From contig CAYTSA010000010.1 of NCBI GenBank assembly GCA_964440345.1, forward strand, positions 1 to 63,717: DNA of 63,717 nt. Reading direction: 5' to 3'. Source of the stretch: CAYTSA01 sp964440345 (GTDB lineage Bacteria > Desulfobacterota > Desulfovibrionia > Desulfovibrionales > Desulfovibrionaceae). This document shows positions 9,728 through 17,694 of this stretch, one piece after another; the first letter of the stretch is position 1, and the number at the start of each line of letters is the position of its first letter. The position numbers and the translations under genes are program-made. The notes under the pieces are model-generated. The model searched no databases, was not told the origin of the DNA, and saw only the letters and a program-made list of their open reading frames with translations.

Positions 9728-9961
9728 CTAGTCCTTGCCTTCAGCGGGCAGGTACTGCTTGGACCCGCACTTGGAACAAGTCCGCGTCTGGGAGACGATG
9801 CGGCGGACAATATCGAAGAATAACATGCATTCTGTATGTCCTGAAAAAGGCTCCGGCGCAAGCAGGCAACACCAACAACCATCAAGCGGCTGAAAAAAGC
9901 GACTGAAAAAAACATTGACAAGCCTGGCGGTCAGAATCATATTTTTTTGTTCGGCGCTCAT
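9728..9961 (-). CDS. Possible small cysteine-rich protein
   Basis: About 77 residues beginning MSAEQKNMIL. It has a cysteine pair region CWCC in the middle and a C-terminal CSKCGSK that resembles half of a zinc ribbon. I see no good ribosome-binding site, and an overlapping frame (9685-9921) is also open, so this may not be real. If real, it is a small metal-binding protein of unknown role lying divergently from speD. Confidence 0.35.
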   Translation of the reverse strand: MSAEQKNMILTARLVNVFFSRFFQPLDGCWCCLLAPEPFSGHTECMLFFDIVRRIVSQTRTCSKCGSKQYLPAEGKD

Positions 9962-10131
9962 GGCTGTCGCATACACGTTTGACCATGTACGCCGGCGGCG
10001 GCGTTCCTCCTCGGCATCGGCTACGCACCCCTGTCGGGAGCGATGGAACGTACTGGAAGAACACACCGCCGGGGCTGTTTGCCTGTTGTGGGCGCAGGCC
10101 ATTTTTTTTTCACCTGAACCAAGGAGTGGGT

Positions 10132-10191
10132 ATGAGTACCGCAGACAGTACCGAACCAGCCCAGGGAGGTATGCGCGTTCATAAATCTTAA
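10132..10191 (+). CDS. Candidate leader peptide upstream of speD
   Basis: A 19-codon ORF encoding MSTADSTEPAQGGMRVHKS. It has its own good ribosome site (AAGGAG, five bases before ATG) and ends 18 bases before the speD start, which has a second strong site (AAAGGAGG). A short translated ORF so close to the gene that controls flux into spermidine suggests a leader that tunes speD translation or transcription. This is inference; it may instead be a chance ORF. Confidence 0.4.
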   Translation: MSTADSTEPAQGGMRVHKS

Positions 10192-10209
10192 ACCCAAAGG
10201 AGGCGTCTC

Positions 10210-10626
10210 ATGATTCAAAACGCCAGCGGGGTCCACTGCATTCTCGAAGTGCGTGGTTGCCCTGAATCTGTTCTCGACAGCGAAATTTGCGTGCGAGAAA
10301 CCATTGCCGAAGCGTCCCGGCGCTCCATGTCCACCATGCTCAATCTGACAAGCCACAAGTTCGAACCTGTCGGCGTTACTGCGGTGGCTCTTCTCGCTGA
10401 ATCCCATATATCCATTCACACCTGGCCGGAACTCGGCTACGCTGCTGTGGATATTTTCACCTGCGGCGAAACGGCGCGGCCCCGCGAAGCCTGTGAGTTC
10501 ATCGTCGAAAAACTCCAGGCCGGCGACCACAGTCTGATGGTTCTGCCCCGCGGTTGCGAAGCCACAGAACAAACTGCCTGGTTTGCACACGAAGGCAAGG
10601 CGCCGCAGTGTCATCGCCCGGCGTAA
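10210..10626 (+). CDS. speD: S-adenosylmethionine decarboxylase proenzyme
   Basis: Makes decarboxylated SAM, the aminopropyl donor for spermidine. The 138-residue class 1B proenzyme has the self-cleavage motif ESHISIHTWPE, with Glu64-Ser65 as the processing site that creates the pyruvoyl group. The catalytic His and Cys are present (H68 and FTCGETARP). The start follows AAAGGAGG. The next gene, speE, overlaps its 3' end, so the two enzymes of the pathway are co-translated. Confidence 0.95.
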   Translation: MIQNASGVHCILEVRGCPESVLDSEICVRETIAEASRRSMSTMLNLTSHKFEPVGVTAVALLAESHISIHTWPELGYAAVDIFTCGETARPREACEFIVEKLQAGDHSLMVLPRGCEATEQTAWFAHEGKAPQCHRPA

Positions 10627-11549
10627 AAGCCGACGTCTGGCTGACCGAATATACAACGCCCTGGGACATGCGGCTGCTGGGGGCGTCCGAGGTGCTGGTC
10701 CACACGCGTACAGAGTTCCAGACCCTGGCCATAGTCCGCTCTCCCTGCTACGGCAAGAGCCTGGTGCTGGACGGTGCGTGGCAAACCAGCGAAGTGGATG
10801 AATTTCTTTATCACGAGCCGCTGTGCCATGTCCCCTGCGTGTTCCAGGGCGGTCCTGAAAGAGCCCTCATCCTTGGCGGCGGCGACGGCGGCGCCCTGCG
10901 CGAAGTGCTGCGCTGGCGCACCGTGAAGCAGGCCATGCTGGTGGACCTGGACAGCCAGGTAGTGGAAAGCTGCAAGAAGCTGCTGCCGGAAATCCATCAG
11001 GGCTCCTTTGACGACCCCAGAGCCGAGATTCGCATCCAGGACGCCTTCGACGTGCTCGACAGCCCGGAGGCGGCCTGGGACGTGATCATTTCCGACCTTT
11101 CTGACCCAACAGAAGAGGGACCAGCCTTCAAACTTTTTACCAAAGAATTTTTTGCTAAATGCAGGCGGGCGCTCGCGCCTGGCGGCTGCTTCGTCATCCA
11201 GGCCGGACCGGTGACGCCGCCGCTGCACGGTCTGCACGCCCGGCTGGCCAACACGCTGGCCCAGGTGTTTTTGCACACGGCCAGCTATGCATCGACCATC
11301 CCTACATACGGCGTGGCCCTGGGCTTTTGTCTGGGGGCGGACGCTCCGCTAACGCCGCCAGCTCCGGACGCCGTGGACGAACTTTTGTCTAAAAAAGTGG
11401 ACAGCGCATTGCGCTTCCTGGACGGGACCGCCCTGCTGGGTTTGCTGCACACGCCTAAATACCTGCGCCAAGCCATCGCTGCAGAGACCACCGTCTATTC
11501 GCTGGACGCTCCGGCCTCCTGGTACCACAAGGATAAAGAGTCTGCGTGA
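10608..11549 (+). CDS. speE: Spermidine synthase (polyamine aminopropyltransferase)
   Basis: Transfers the aminopropyl group from decarboxylated SAM to putrescine. Motifs include LVLDGAWQTSEVDEFLYHEPL near residue 47, the nucleotide-binding loop ILGGGDGGALREVLRW, and ISDLSDPTEEGPA containing the catalytic Asp region. I chose the GTG at 10608, which follows AAGG by seven bases and overlaps the end of speD by 19 bp. An upstream ATG at 10554 would give an atypical basic N-terminus. Product length is about 313 residues. Acceptor specificity (putrescine or a longer amine) cannot be read from the sequence. Confidence 0.92.
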   Translation: MSSPGVKADVWLTEYTTPWDMRLLGASEVLVHTRTEFQTLAIVRSPCYGKSLVLDGAWQTSEVDEFLYHEPLCHVPCVFQGGPERALILGGGDGGALREVLRWRTVKQAMLVDLDSQVVESCKKLLPEIHQGSFDDPRAEIRIQDAFDVLDSPEAAWDVIISDLSDPTEEGPAFKLFTKEFFAKCRRALAPGGCFVIQAGPVTPPLHGLHARLANTLAQVFLHTASYASTIPTYGVALGFCLGADAPLTPPAPDAVDELLSKKVDSALRFLDGTALLGLLHTPKYLRQAIAAETTVYSLDAPASWYHKDKESA

Positions 11550-11600
11550 AGGTCTGCGTGAGTCCTTGCCTCCTTTTTTTGTATGCATTATATACACTCC

Positions 11601-12020
11601 ATGCGTACTTCTTCCGTGATTGCCATTGTTTTCTTTTTCCTCTTCCTGCAGACAGCCGCCGCCGGCTCTCTGCACCCTGAACCGCCCTTTTTCGTGTCCA
11701 TTCCTCCCCAGGTTGCCGCGCAACTATTGGGAAAAGACCCCAACATGCTCATTGTGGACACCCGGACAGCGCAGGAACACGCCCAAGGCGTTATCCCGGG
11801 GTCCAAGCCCGTAAATTTCTGGGACGTGGTGCGCGGCATGTACGAACCGCCGCGAGACCGGCCCTTGCTTCTGGTGTGCGCTGTGGGCGGCCGCAGCTAC
11901 GCAGCCGGCCAACTGCTGCGACAAAAGGGCTATGGGCAGTTATACAACCTGCTAGGCGGCGTACGGGACTGGCTGCGGGCCGGCTATTCGCTGGAACCGC
12001 CGAAAGCCAAAACAGAATAA
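11601..12020 (+). CDS. Exported single-domain rhodanese
   Basis: About 139 residues with an N-terminal signal peptide (hydrophobic run ending near TAAAG) and one rhodanese domain. The segment MLIVDTRTAQEHAQGVIPGS is the usual DxR substrate-side motif, and LLVCAVGGRSYAAG carries the active-site Cys loop. It would act in the periplasm in sulfur transfer or detoxification; a partner is not evident. Starts at 11583 and 11601 are both possible and neither has a strong ribosome site. Confidence 0.82.
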   Translation: MRTSSVIAIVFFFLFLQTAAAGSLHPEPPFFVSIPPQVAAQLLGKDPNMLIVDTRTAQEHAQGVIPGSKPVNFWDVVRGMYEPPRDRPLLLVCAVGGRSYAAGQLLRQKGYGQLYNLLGGVRDWLRAGYSLEPPKAKTE

Positions 12021-12045
12021 TATGGCAGGAAAACCTGCAGGCCGG

Positions 12046-14064
12046 CTACAGTGACGCTGCAACCAGTGTCTTGCGGGAAGGGTCGTAAAAAATCTGCGTA
12101 TAGGTCATGATTTTAGATATTTTCATGCTTGCGCCGAAGCAGTTGATGACCACGCCGGGGTAGATGGTGTCTCGGATAATGATTTTCGCTTTGGCCGCTT
12201 TACGCATTTCCTCGCGCTCCAGTTCAAGGCGCTGCTCGATTTCTTTTAATTGCTCTTCGCCCCGCATGCGGGCCTTTATAAGCTCAGCCACGGCTTTGCG
12301 CTTTTCCTGGGGGGAGTTCATTAAAATCTCCTTGGGGTCTCCAGAACCGACAACTCCGTAAATTTTGTTAAGAACTGCCTTTATTTCCTTGCGCTTTTTC
12401 AGATCGTCGCCGCATGTCTGACGTTCCAACCCAAGAAAAATAATCGTTTCTACGCCCAGTTCAGAACCGACGATGTTGGCGGCAACGCCTTCGCCGGCCC
12501 GGATGGTGGAACCAATTATTTTTCCTCTTCCATTGGTGGCGAGGACTTTACGGCCGGCAAAGATGACGCAGTTGTTGATCTCGTGGTTGATGACCACGTC
12601 GCCGCCGGCTTTGAGGGTGGCGTTCTTGGCGTAAAGAGCGGAGACGCCGCCTGCGGCCTTCACCTGGCCGCCGCGGTCCATGGCTATGCCGCCTTTGATT
12701 TCAATATCCCCGCCGGCTTCGAGGATGGCGCTTTCCACCACCTCGTCCACCAGCAGGTTGCATGGCGCTTCCACACTAAAGCCGGAGAGAACAGAGCCGC
12801 GCACGTGCACAGACCCTTTTTCCAACGCCAGGTTCCCCGTACCCATGTTGACGTCGCCTTTAGTCTGGTAGACGTCAGTGACGGCCAGGGTCGCGCCAAC
12901 AAAAAAGACCATGCCGTCTTCTGTTGTGTAGTATTCGTTTGTTCCTGGCTTATTTTCTACGTTTTCACCAATTTGCAGCTTGAAGTGGTATCCGTCGTTG
13001 GCTGGGATAATCCGGCCGTAGATATCCCGGCCGGGAACGCCGTTTTCCGGCGGTATGAGCTTGCCGAGAAATTCCCCTTTTTTCACAGAGCGGATGACGC
13101 CGCGGGAACGAAAATCTATGCGGCCGCCAGTTTCCTGGCCCACGGACGAGCGCTCGTCCTTGACAGACATGTCAAACCAGCCGTCCAACCCGTCCACAGG
13201 CTGCACACCCTGACAAATCACCACGTTCATCACAGGCCGTTCCCGCTCGGCAGCTTCAGCCACAGCCGTGGCCAGCGCATTGCCGTTCACGCCTTCGACA
13301 ATGTCCATAATGGCCAAACCCTGCTGCATTCTTTCTGCGGTTATTGGTCTGCCGCGAAAATCCTTGTGGTGTATAGTCGCGATAACCTTCATGTCGTCTC
13401 TGGAAATCTCCAGCAAAGGCTCCACGCTGACTTCATTGTCCTTGAAGACGACCATGCCGTACGTTTCCGACCGCACCGTCAGCTGCGTTTTGTCAATAGC
13501 GCAATACGAATCTTCTGGGAAAGAAATGTACTTGCCCTTTTGCTTGCCTTCAAACGGACGCTTGCGGCCGGTGACGAGCAATGTCGGCTTGGCGTCTAGC
13601 GCCTGGATTATCCGTCCAAACGCGTCGCCGGGCAACACAGGAAAACGCCAGTCGCCCAAGGGCTCCAGCGTTGCGTCCTGGGCGGGTTTGCCCTCCTGCC
13701 CCCGGACCACAGTCCTGCCAACGATTACTTTGCCCTTGGCTGCGTCCACAAGTATGGACTTGGCGACCTCCTGATCCGGAGTAACGCCGACGCCAGCCCG
13801 TTTGAGCGCAGCAATAAGGCTGTTCACAGAGAGATTCTTGCCCTCGCCGCCAGAAGGCAAAAAGTCTGCAACCGTAGCCTCCATGCCGTCTTCGGATACC
13901 GCTATCTCAATATCAGCGTCATAATTTACCAGCTCAGCGTGATATGCGCCCTCTTCTTCTTTGCGCAAAAGTATATCGCCAGTGCTGGCGCCAAGGCGTT
14001 CAGCTGCTCTGGTCAGGGCGGCGGACTCACTGTCTGCTGTAATTGTTACAGATATTTGGCGCAT
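12046..14064 (-). CDS. FapA (DUF342) family protein
   Basis: About 672 residues. The central part (about residues 200-560) has the glycine-rich beta-helix of the FapA/DUF342 family: repeated short strands around SVHVRGSVLSGFSVEA, ILEAGGDIEIKGGIAMDRGG and NGRGKIIGSTIRAGEGVAAN. A coiled-coil region follows near residues 590-640 (LEREEMRKAAKAKI). Some members assist flagellar assembly (FapA in Vibrio), others have unknown roles in cell polarity or the envelope. No flagellar genes are nearby. The start at 14064 follows GGGGGA and gives MRQISVTI; the longer open frame to 14178 looks like non-coding leader. Confidence 0.85.
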   Translation of the reverse strand: MRQISVTITADSESAALTRAAERLGASTGDILLRKEEEGAYHAELVNYDADIEIAVSEDGMEATVADFLPSGGEGKNLSVNSLIAALKRAGVGVTPDQEVAKSILVDAAKGKVIVGRTVVRGQEGKPAQDATLEPLGDWRFPVLPGDAFGRIIQALDAKPTLLVTGRKRPFEGKQKGKYISFPEDSYCAIDKTQLTVRSETYGMVVFKDNEVSVEPLLEISRDDMKVIATIHHKDFRGRPITAERMQQGLAIMDIVEGVNGNALATAVAEAAERERPVMNVVICQGVQPVDGLDGWFDMSVKDERSSVGQETGGRIDFRSRGVIRSVKKGEFLGKLIPPENGVPGRDIYGRIIPANDGYHFKLQIGENVENKPGTNEYYTTEDGMVFFVGATLAVTDVYQTKGDVNMGTGNLALEKGSVHVRGSVLSGFSVEAPCNLLVDEVVESAILEAGGDIEIKGGIAMDRGGQVKAAGGVSALYAKNATLKAGGDVVINHEINNCVIFAGRKVLATNGRGKIIGSTIRAGEGVAANIVGSELGVETIIFLGLERQTCGDDLKKRKEIKAVLNKIYGVVGSGDPKEILMNSPQEKRKAVAELIKARMRGEEQLKEIEQRLELEREEMRKAAKAKIIIRDTIYPGVVINCFGASMKISKIMTYTQIFYDPSRKTLVAASL

Positions 14065-14352
14065 AAACACGCATCCCCCCAGGGTGTTGAACCCTGCGCC
14101 GGATTGACGTACATAGTACACACAGCAATGAGGTCGCAAAAAAATGCGATCCCCCCCATGAAAATACCAAGACTTCATTATTATGGCTGTTTTTGGCTAT
14201 TGTGTCAATGAGATATATAAATGCGACGAAATTCTAACCTGTTACTGTCTACACGAGTCTTTGGAGTTCATTTCCGAGACCTTTTTTAACACCACTAACA
14301 TACAGATATCGTTGTTTTATCCCCACACCGCAACCAATTTCCAGAGGAAGCC

Positions 14353-14799
14353 ATGAACGTCGACTCATCACAACATCCCAGCGGCAACGGCGCTACACAC
14401 ACCCCACATGCAGTGCATGATGCGGCGCGCGCGAAACGCGACATGAGCCGCGTAGCACTGTTCATATCACTATTGGGAGTACTTTTGCTGGCGGTTTTCT
14501 TTTTTGCCTTGAACCAAAATATCATGGGCGTGGCGGACAAAGCGCAAAACGTCGATATATTGCAAGAACGACTACAGGAAACAGAAAACCAAATGGCCGG
14601 CATGCAACAACGGCTTGTTGCAGCAGAAAAAGCACAGGAAAAAGCCCGGCATGGCGCATTGGGCCTGATGGCGGCAAACATCGCCAACCAAACGGCGGCG
14701 CTGCATGACGCGCTGGAAAGCGAAGAACAGAGAGAAAAACTGCGTAACGCCGCCGCGCTGCTGCAGGAGGTAAGCGTATCTCTGCAGCAGCAACACTAG
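14353..14799 (+). CDS. Membrane-anchored coiled-coil protein of unknown function
   Basis: About 148 residues. A polar N-terminus precedes one transmembrane helix (VALFISLLGVLLLAVFFFAL, residues about 34-53), then an alpha-helical region rich in Gln, Glu and Ala that looks like a coiled coil. It should be anchored in the inner membrane with the coiled coil on one side. The start has a good ribosome site (AGAGGAA). It lies between the FapA-like gene and the psp genes. I recognise no family. Confidence 0.7.
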   Translation: MNVDSSQHPSGNGATHTPHAVHDAARAKRDMSRVALFISLLGVLLLAVFFFALNQNIMGVADKAQNVDILQERLQETENQMAGMQQRLVAAEKAQEKARHGALGLMAANIANQTAALHDALESEEQREKLRNAAALLQEVSVSLQQQH

Positions 14800-14853
14800 A
14801 GTCTAGATATGGCCCAGCCCTGGGCTTGAATAAGGCCGAAGACTGCACTGCCG

Positions 14854-15324
14854 TTAGGTTCCGTTGCGCAACCGCTGCTCCCATTCAAAGTCCTTGCTCG
14901 TCACCCGGTCCTCCAGGCGACGGATGCGGCGGTCAAGACTTTCGAACCTGTCTTTGAGACGGCTCACCGCTGAAGCGCGGGAACCGGCGTATGCGTCGTA
15001 AAACTCCTGCTCGTCTGGCGATTCAAAGGGCATGACCGGCTCCGGCTTCACCAGCACTCCCATAAGCAAGTATATGCCTAAGACAGGCCACAAGCCTGTG
15101 AAGAATAACAGCGCCACGGCTATGACCCGGACAAGCCCTGTAGAAACATTAAAATACCTTGCCAGTCCTTTGCATACGCCCAGGATCATTCCTGATCGAG
15201 ACCGGTACAGCGGTCCCCGGCTTGGGCCGCCTGCAGGTCTGAAACACGGGCCTTGCTCCTGGCTGCGCCCATGGCCGTAACGCTTCGAGTGAAAATAACA
15301 TTTGCTGCTATCTCTGCGGCGCAT
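14854..15324 (-). CDS. pspC: Phage shock protein C
   Basis: A 156-residue PspC-domain membrane protein. The PspC core is GMILGVCKGLARYFNVSTGL followed by a hydrophobic hairpin (ALLFFTGLWPVLGIYLLMGV) near residues 60-85, then an amphipathic C-terminal coil. With PspB it senses inner-membrane stress and draws PspA away from the activator PspF. Its start overlaps the end of pspB by 17 bp, so the order in the operon is pspA-pspB-pspC. Confidence 0.92.
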   Translation of the reverse strand: MRRRDSSKCYFHSKRYGHGRSQEQGPCFRPAGGPSRGPLYRSRSGMILGVCKGLARYFNVSTGLVRVIAVALLFFTGLWPVLGIYLLMGVLVKPEPVMPFESPDEQEFYDAYAGSRASAVSRLKDRFESLDRRIRRLEDRVTSKDFEWEQRLRNGT

Positions 15325-15577
15325 TGCCGTCCTCCTCTTCGTTGCGTGCGTGTTTATCCATAACCAAGGTTTCCAATGTTTCCACGCGCTGCTCCATCCG
15401 CTTGAAGCCGCGGTGCAACTCCTGGATCATCCGGGCCTCGTCCATGGCCTCGCCGGCCTGGGCGCTGGGCCGCCCGCCTGCGATCATACGCACCAGCATG
15501 GCGATGACAGCCGCCACAATAACAATGACGAGCAACCCGAAGAGAACAAACCCTGAAATCACATGCATGAAGCCCAT
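15308..15577 (-). CDS. pspB: Phage shock protein B
   Basis: An 89-residue protein with one N-terminal transmembrane helix followed by a helical cytoplasmic region containing RMIQELHRGFKRMEQRVETLE, the leucine-zipper-like coil of PspB. It partners PspC in stress sensing. The gene lies 42 bp after pspA and overlaps pspC. Length is slightly above the usual 75 residues. Confidence 0.9.
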   Translation of the reverse strand: MGFMHVISGFVLFGLLVIVIVAAVIAMLVRMIAGGRPSAQAGEAMDEARMIQELHRGFKRMEQRVETLETLVMDKHARNEEEDGNAPQR

Positions 15578-15619
15578 CTTTCCCTCCTTGACGCTTCATT
15601 AGTATCAAATGAACGCGCC

Positions 15620-16327
15620 TCAGGAAACAGCTTCATTGTCCTTGCCGGCGGCGCCGGACTCTTTGCCCGCCTTTTCTTTCAAGGACTGCAGCTCAGCTTC
15701 AATTGCATCGTCGTGCTCCAACAGGGAAAACTCGCCTTCCAAGCCGCCGGGGTGACCGCGCCTGGGAGGATTGACCAGCTCAGCTTCAGCCTCCATGCGT
15801 TCAATGCGGCGCTCGAATGATGCAAACCGCTGCATGGCCTCAGAGCTGGCCGCCCGCCGAATATCAGACTGCGCCCTGTGCTTGCCCTGAGCCCGGGCGT
15901 GACGCTGTAGCAACAGCCGCTGCTTTTCCCGGGCAGCCTGCAGCTTCTCCTCCAACTGGGCGATGTCGGCCTGGGCCTGTTCCACCAGCTCTCCAAACCG
16001 AGCCTGCTCCATCTCCAAAGCGTCCAGCTTGTCTTGCCAGCGGCGCTTTTCCATCAAAGCTTCGCGGGCCAGGTCCTCGCGTCCCTTTTCCACAGCCAGC
16101 TCCGCCCGTCCAGCCCACAAGCCGGCCTTGTCCCCGGCTTCTACGCCCTCGCGCTCGTTGCGCTTGCGGTCAGCCATCAACGAAGCGCACCCGGCTTTCA
16201 GCTCCACCAGGGTTTCTTCCATTTCGTGAATCATCAACCGGATCATCTTTTCCGGGTCTTCAGCTTTGTCCAGCATGGAGTTGATGTTGCTGCTCACGAT
16301 ATCTTTGAATCGAGTAAAAACGCCCAT
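15620..16327 (-). CDS. pspA: Phage shock protein A (PspA/IM30)
   Basis: A 235-residue, almost fully helical protein of the PspA/IM30/ESCRT-III-like family. It starts MGVFTRFKDIVSSNINSML, the typical membrane-binding amphipathic helix, and has the conserved AEDPEKMIRLMIHEMEETL. Long coiled coils follow. It binds stressed inner membrane and, when unstressed, inhibits PspF. The start follows AGGAGGG. A matching sigma-54 promoter lies at 16359-16374. Confidence 0.94.
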   Translation of the reverse strand: MGVFTRFKDIVSSNINSMLDKAEDPEKMIRLMIHEMEETLVELKAGCASLMADRKRNEREGVEAGDKAGLWAGRAELAVEKGREDLAREALMEKRRWQDKLDALEMEQARFGELVEQAQADIAQLEEKLQAAREKQRLLLQRHARAQGKHRAQSDIRRAASSEAMQRFASFERRIERMEAEAELVNPPRRGHPGGLEGEFSLLEHDDAIEAELQSLKEKAGKESGAAGKDNEAVS

Positions 16328-16358
16328 GACGCCCTCCTTGAGTTTTTATTTTTTAAAA

Positions 16359-16374
16359 TGCAGAAAGCGGACCA
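16359..16374 (-). promoter_or_regulatory. Sigma-54 promoter of pspABC
   Basis: On the minus strand the sequence TGGTCCGCTTTCTGCA fits the -24/-12 consensus TGGCACG-N4-TTGCA with GG and GC separated by exactly ten bases. It lies 31 bp before the pspA start codon. The divergent neighbour encodes PspF, the sigma-54 activator, which strongly supports the call. Confidence 0.8.
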
Positions 16375-16450
16375 ACAAAGAGAACTCCGTAACAACTTGA
16401 AAACAAAAAAGTTTTTTTCTACCTCTCAGCTAGTTCTGGTATATTTAACC

Positions 16451-16478
16451 AAAATTTAGTTGTTTATGCTAAAATTTT
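16451..16478. promoter_or_regulatory. Inverted repeat between pspA and pspF, possible activator site
   Basis: AAAATTTAG at 16451-16459 and CTAAAATTTT at 16469-16478 form a near-perfect inverted repeat. It lies about 80-120 bp upstream of the pspA -24 element, where PspF upstream activating sites normally occur, and just ahead of pspF. It may therefore serve both activation of pspA and control of pspF. Confidence 0.4.
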
Positions 16479-16495
16479 GCAGTAAAAGCCATTGT

Positions 16496-17545
16496 ATGCA
16501 CTCGCAATCTCACATTGAGGCGTTGGGCCAATCAGAGCCTTTTCTCGCATTTCAGGAACAGCTCTCCCGCGCTGCTGCCGTGGACCGGCCAGCACTGCTG
16601 CTGGGGGAGCGGGGGACTGGCAAGGAGCTGGCGGCAGCCAGACTGCACTACTTGTCTCCCCGCTGGGAGGGCGCTTTTGTGACGCTTCACTGCGCCGCCC
16701 TGGCTCCTTCTCTGGTGGAATCAGAGCTTTTCGGCCATGAGGCCGGCGCTTTTACCGGAGCTACCAGACAACGCCGGGGACGCTTTGAAGCAGCAGACGG
16801 CGGCGCCCTCTTTCTGGACGAAGTGCAGTCCATGCCTTTGCCAGTTCAAGAAAAAATGTTGCGGGCTGTGGAATACGGTTTGTTTGAGCGAGTCGGCGGC
16901 TCGCGCCCGGTCAGCGTGAATGTCCGTGTCATTGCTGCGGCCAACCAGGATTTGCCCGCTATGGCGCAGCAAGGAAAATTCAGGGAGGACTTGCTCGACC
17001 GGCTTGCATTTGAAGTGTTGACCTTGCCTCCCTTGCGCGAGCGCGAAGGGGACGTATTCCTTCTTGCCGAGCATTTTGCCCGGCGCATGTCGTCAGAGCT
17101 TGGCAGAACCGCAGCTCCTGCTTTTAGCGGCAGGGCGCGGGAGCAACTGTCGCAGCACCGCTGGCCAGGAAACGTCCGAGAGCTGAAAAACACCGTTGAA
17201 AGAGCAGTCTTCCATTGTGCAGGAGACGTCATAGCCGAGCTGCAGCTTGACCCCTTTGCTTCCCCTTTTCGGCTGCAGAACACGCCCGCGGCAGACGAGG
17301 CGGCCGCGCGCCGGGAGCCGTCGCCGCCAGAGCAAGAAGGCCGCCGAGCGCCAGACGTTCCCAATCTGCCCACTGTATTAACACAAGCTGTGCAGGATTT
17401 GGAACAACGGCACCTTGCCGCCGCGCTGGAACACGCCAAGTACAATCAGCGGCGCGCAGCCGAGTTGCTGGGAATGACCTACCACCAGTTTCGAGGTTTG
17501 TACCGCAGGCATCAAAAACACAGACACAGCTCTGGCTCCTCATAA
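16496..17545 (+). CDS. pspF: Sigma-54 activator PspF
   Basis: About 349 residues. An AAA+ domain starts directly without a receiver domain, as in PspF. Walker A is GERGTGKE, the sigma-54 contact loop GAFTGA is intact, Walker B is ALFLDE, and the arginine-finger region FREDLLDRLAFEVLTLPPLR is present. A linker rich in Ala, Pro and Glu (residues about 265-300) leads to a C-terminal Fis-type helix-turn-helix (NQRRAAELLGMTYHQFRGLY). It activates the divergent pspABC operon. An upstream ATG at 16460 is possible, but MHSQSHIEALG at 16496 matches the family start better. Confidence 0.93.
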   Translation: MHSQSHIEALGQSEPFLAFQEQLSRAAAVDRPALLLGERGTGKELAAARLHYLSPRWEGAFVTLHCAALAPSLVESELFGHEAGAFTGATRQRRGRFEAADGGALFLDEVQSMPLPVQEKMLRAVEYGLFERVGGSRPVSVNVRVIAAANQDLPAMAQQGKFREDLLDRLAFEVLTLPPLREREGDVFLLAEHFARRMSSELGRTAAPAFSGRAREQLSQHRWPGNVRELKNTVERAVFHCAGDVIAELQLDPFASPFRLQNTPAADEAAARREPSPPEQEGRRAPDVPNLPTVLTQAVQDLEQRHLAAALEHAKYNQRRAAELLGMTYHQFRGLYRRHQKHRHSSGSS

Positions 17546-17694
17546 CTTCAGCATGACGTTTTTGCGACCCATGCAACGAGAATGAAATAACCTGCTGCAG
17601 GCATGATACATTCACCTGCCTTGTTGTTGCAGCTCTGGAAACTCTATGATATCATGCACGCATCCATTGTTTACATACATACTGGAGTGAGATC

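Noticed and set aside
12583..13599. Long plus-strand frame opposite the FapA-like gene
   Set aside because: Antisense shadow with low-complexity His/Ala-rich translation and no recognisable domain.
14812..14825. GCCCAG-CC-CTGGGC as a terminator between convergent genes
   Set aside because: The loop is only two bases, too tight for a stable hairpin, and there is no T-run.
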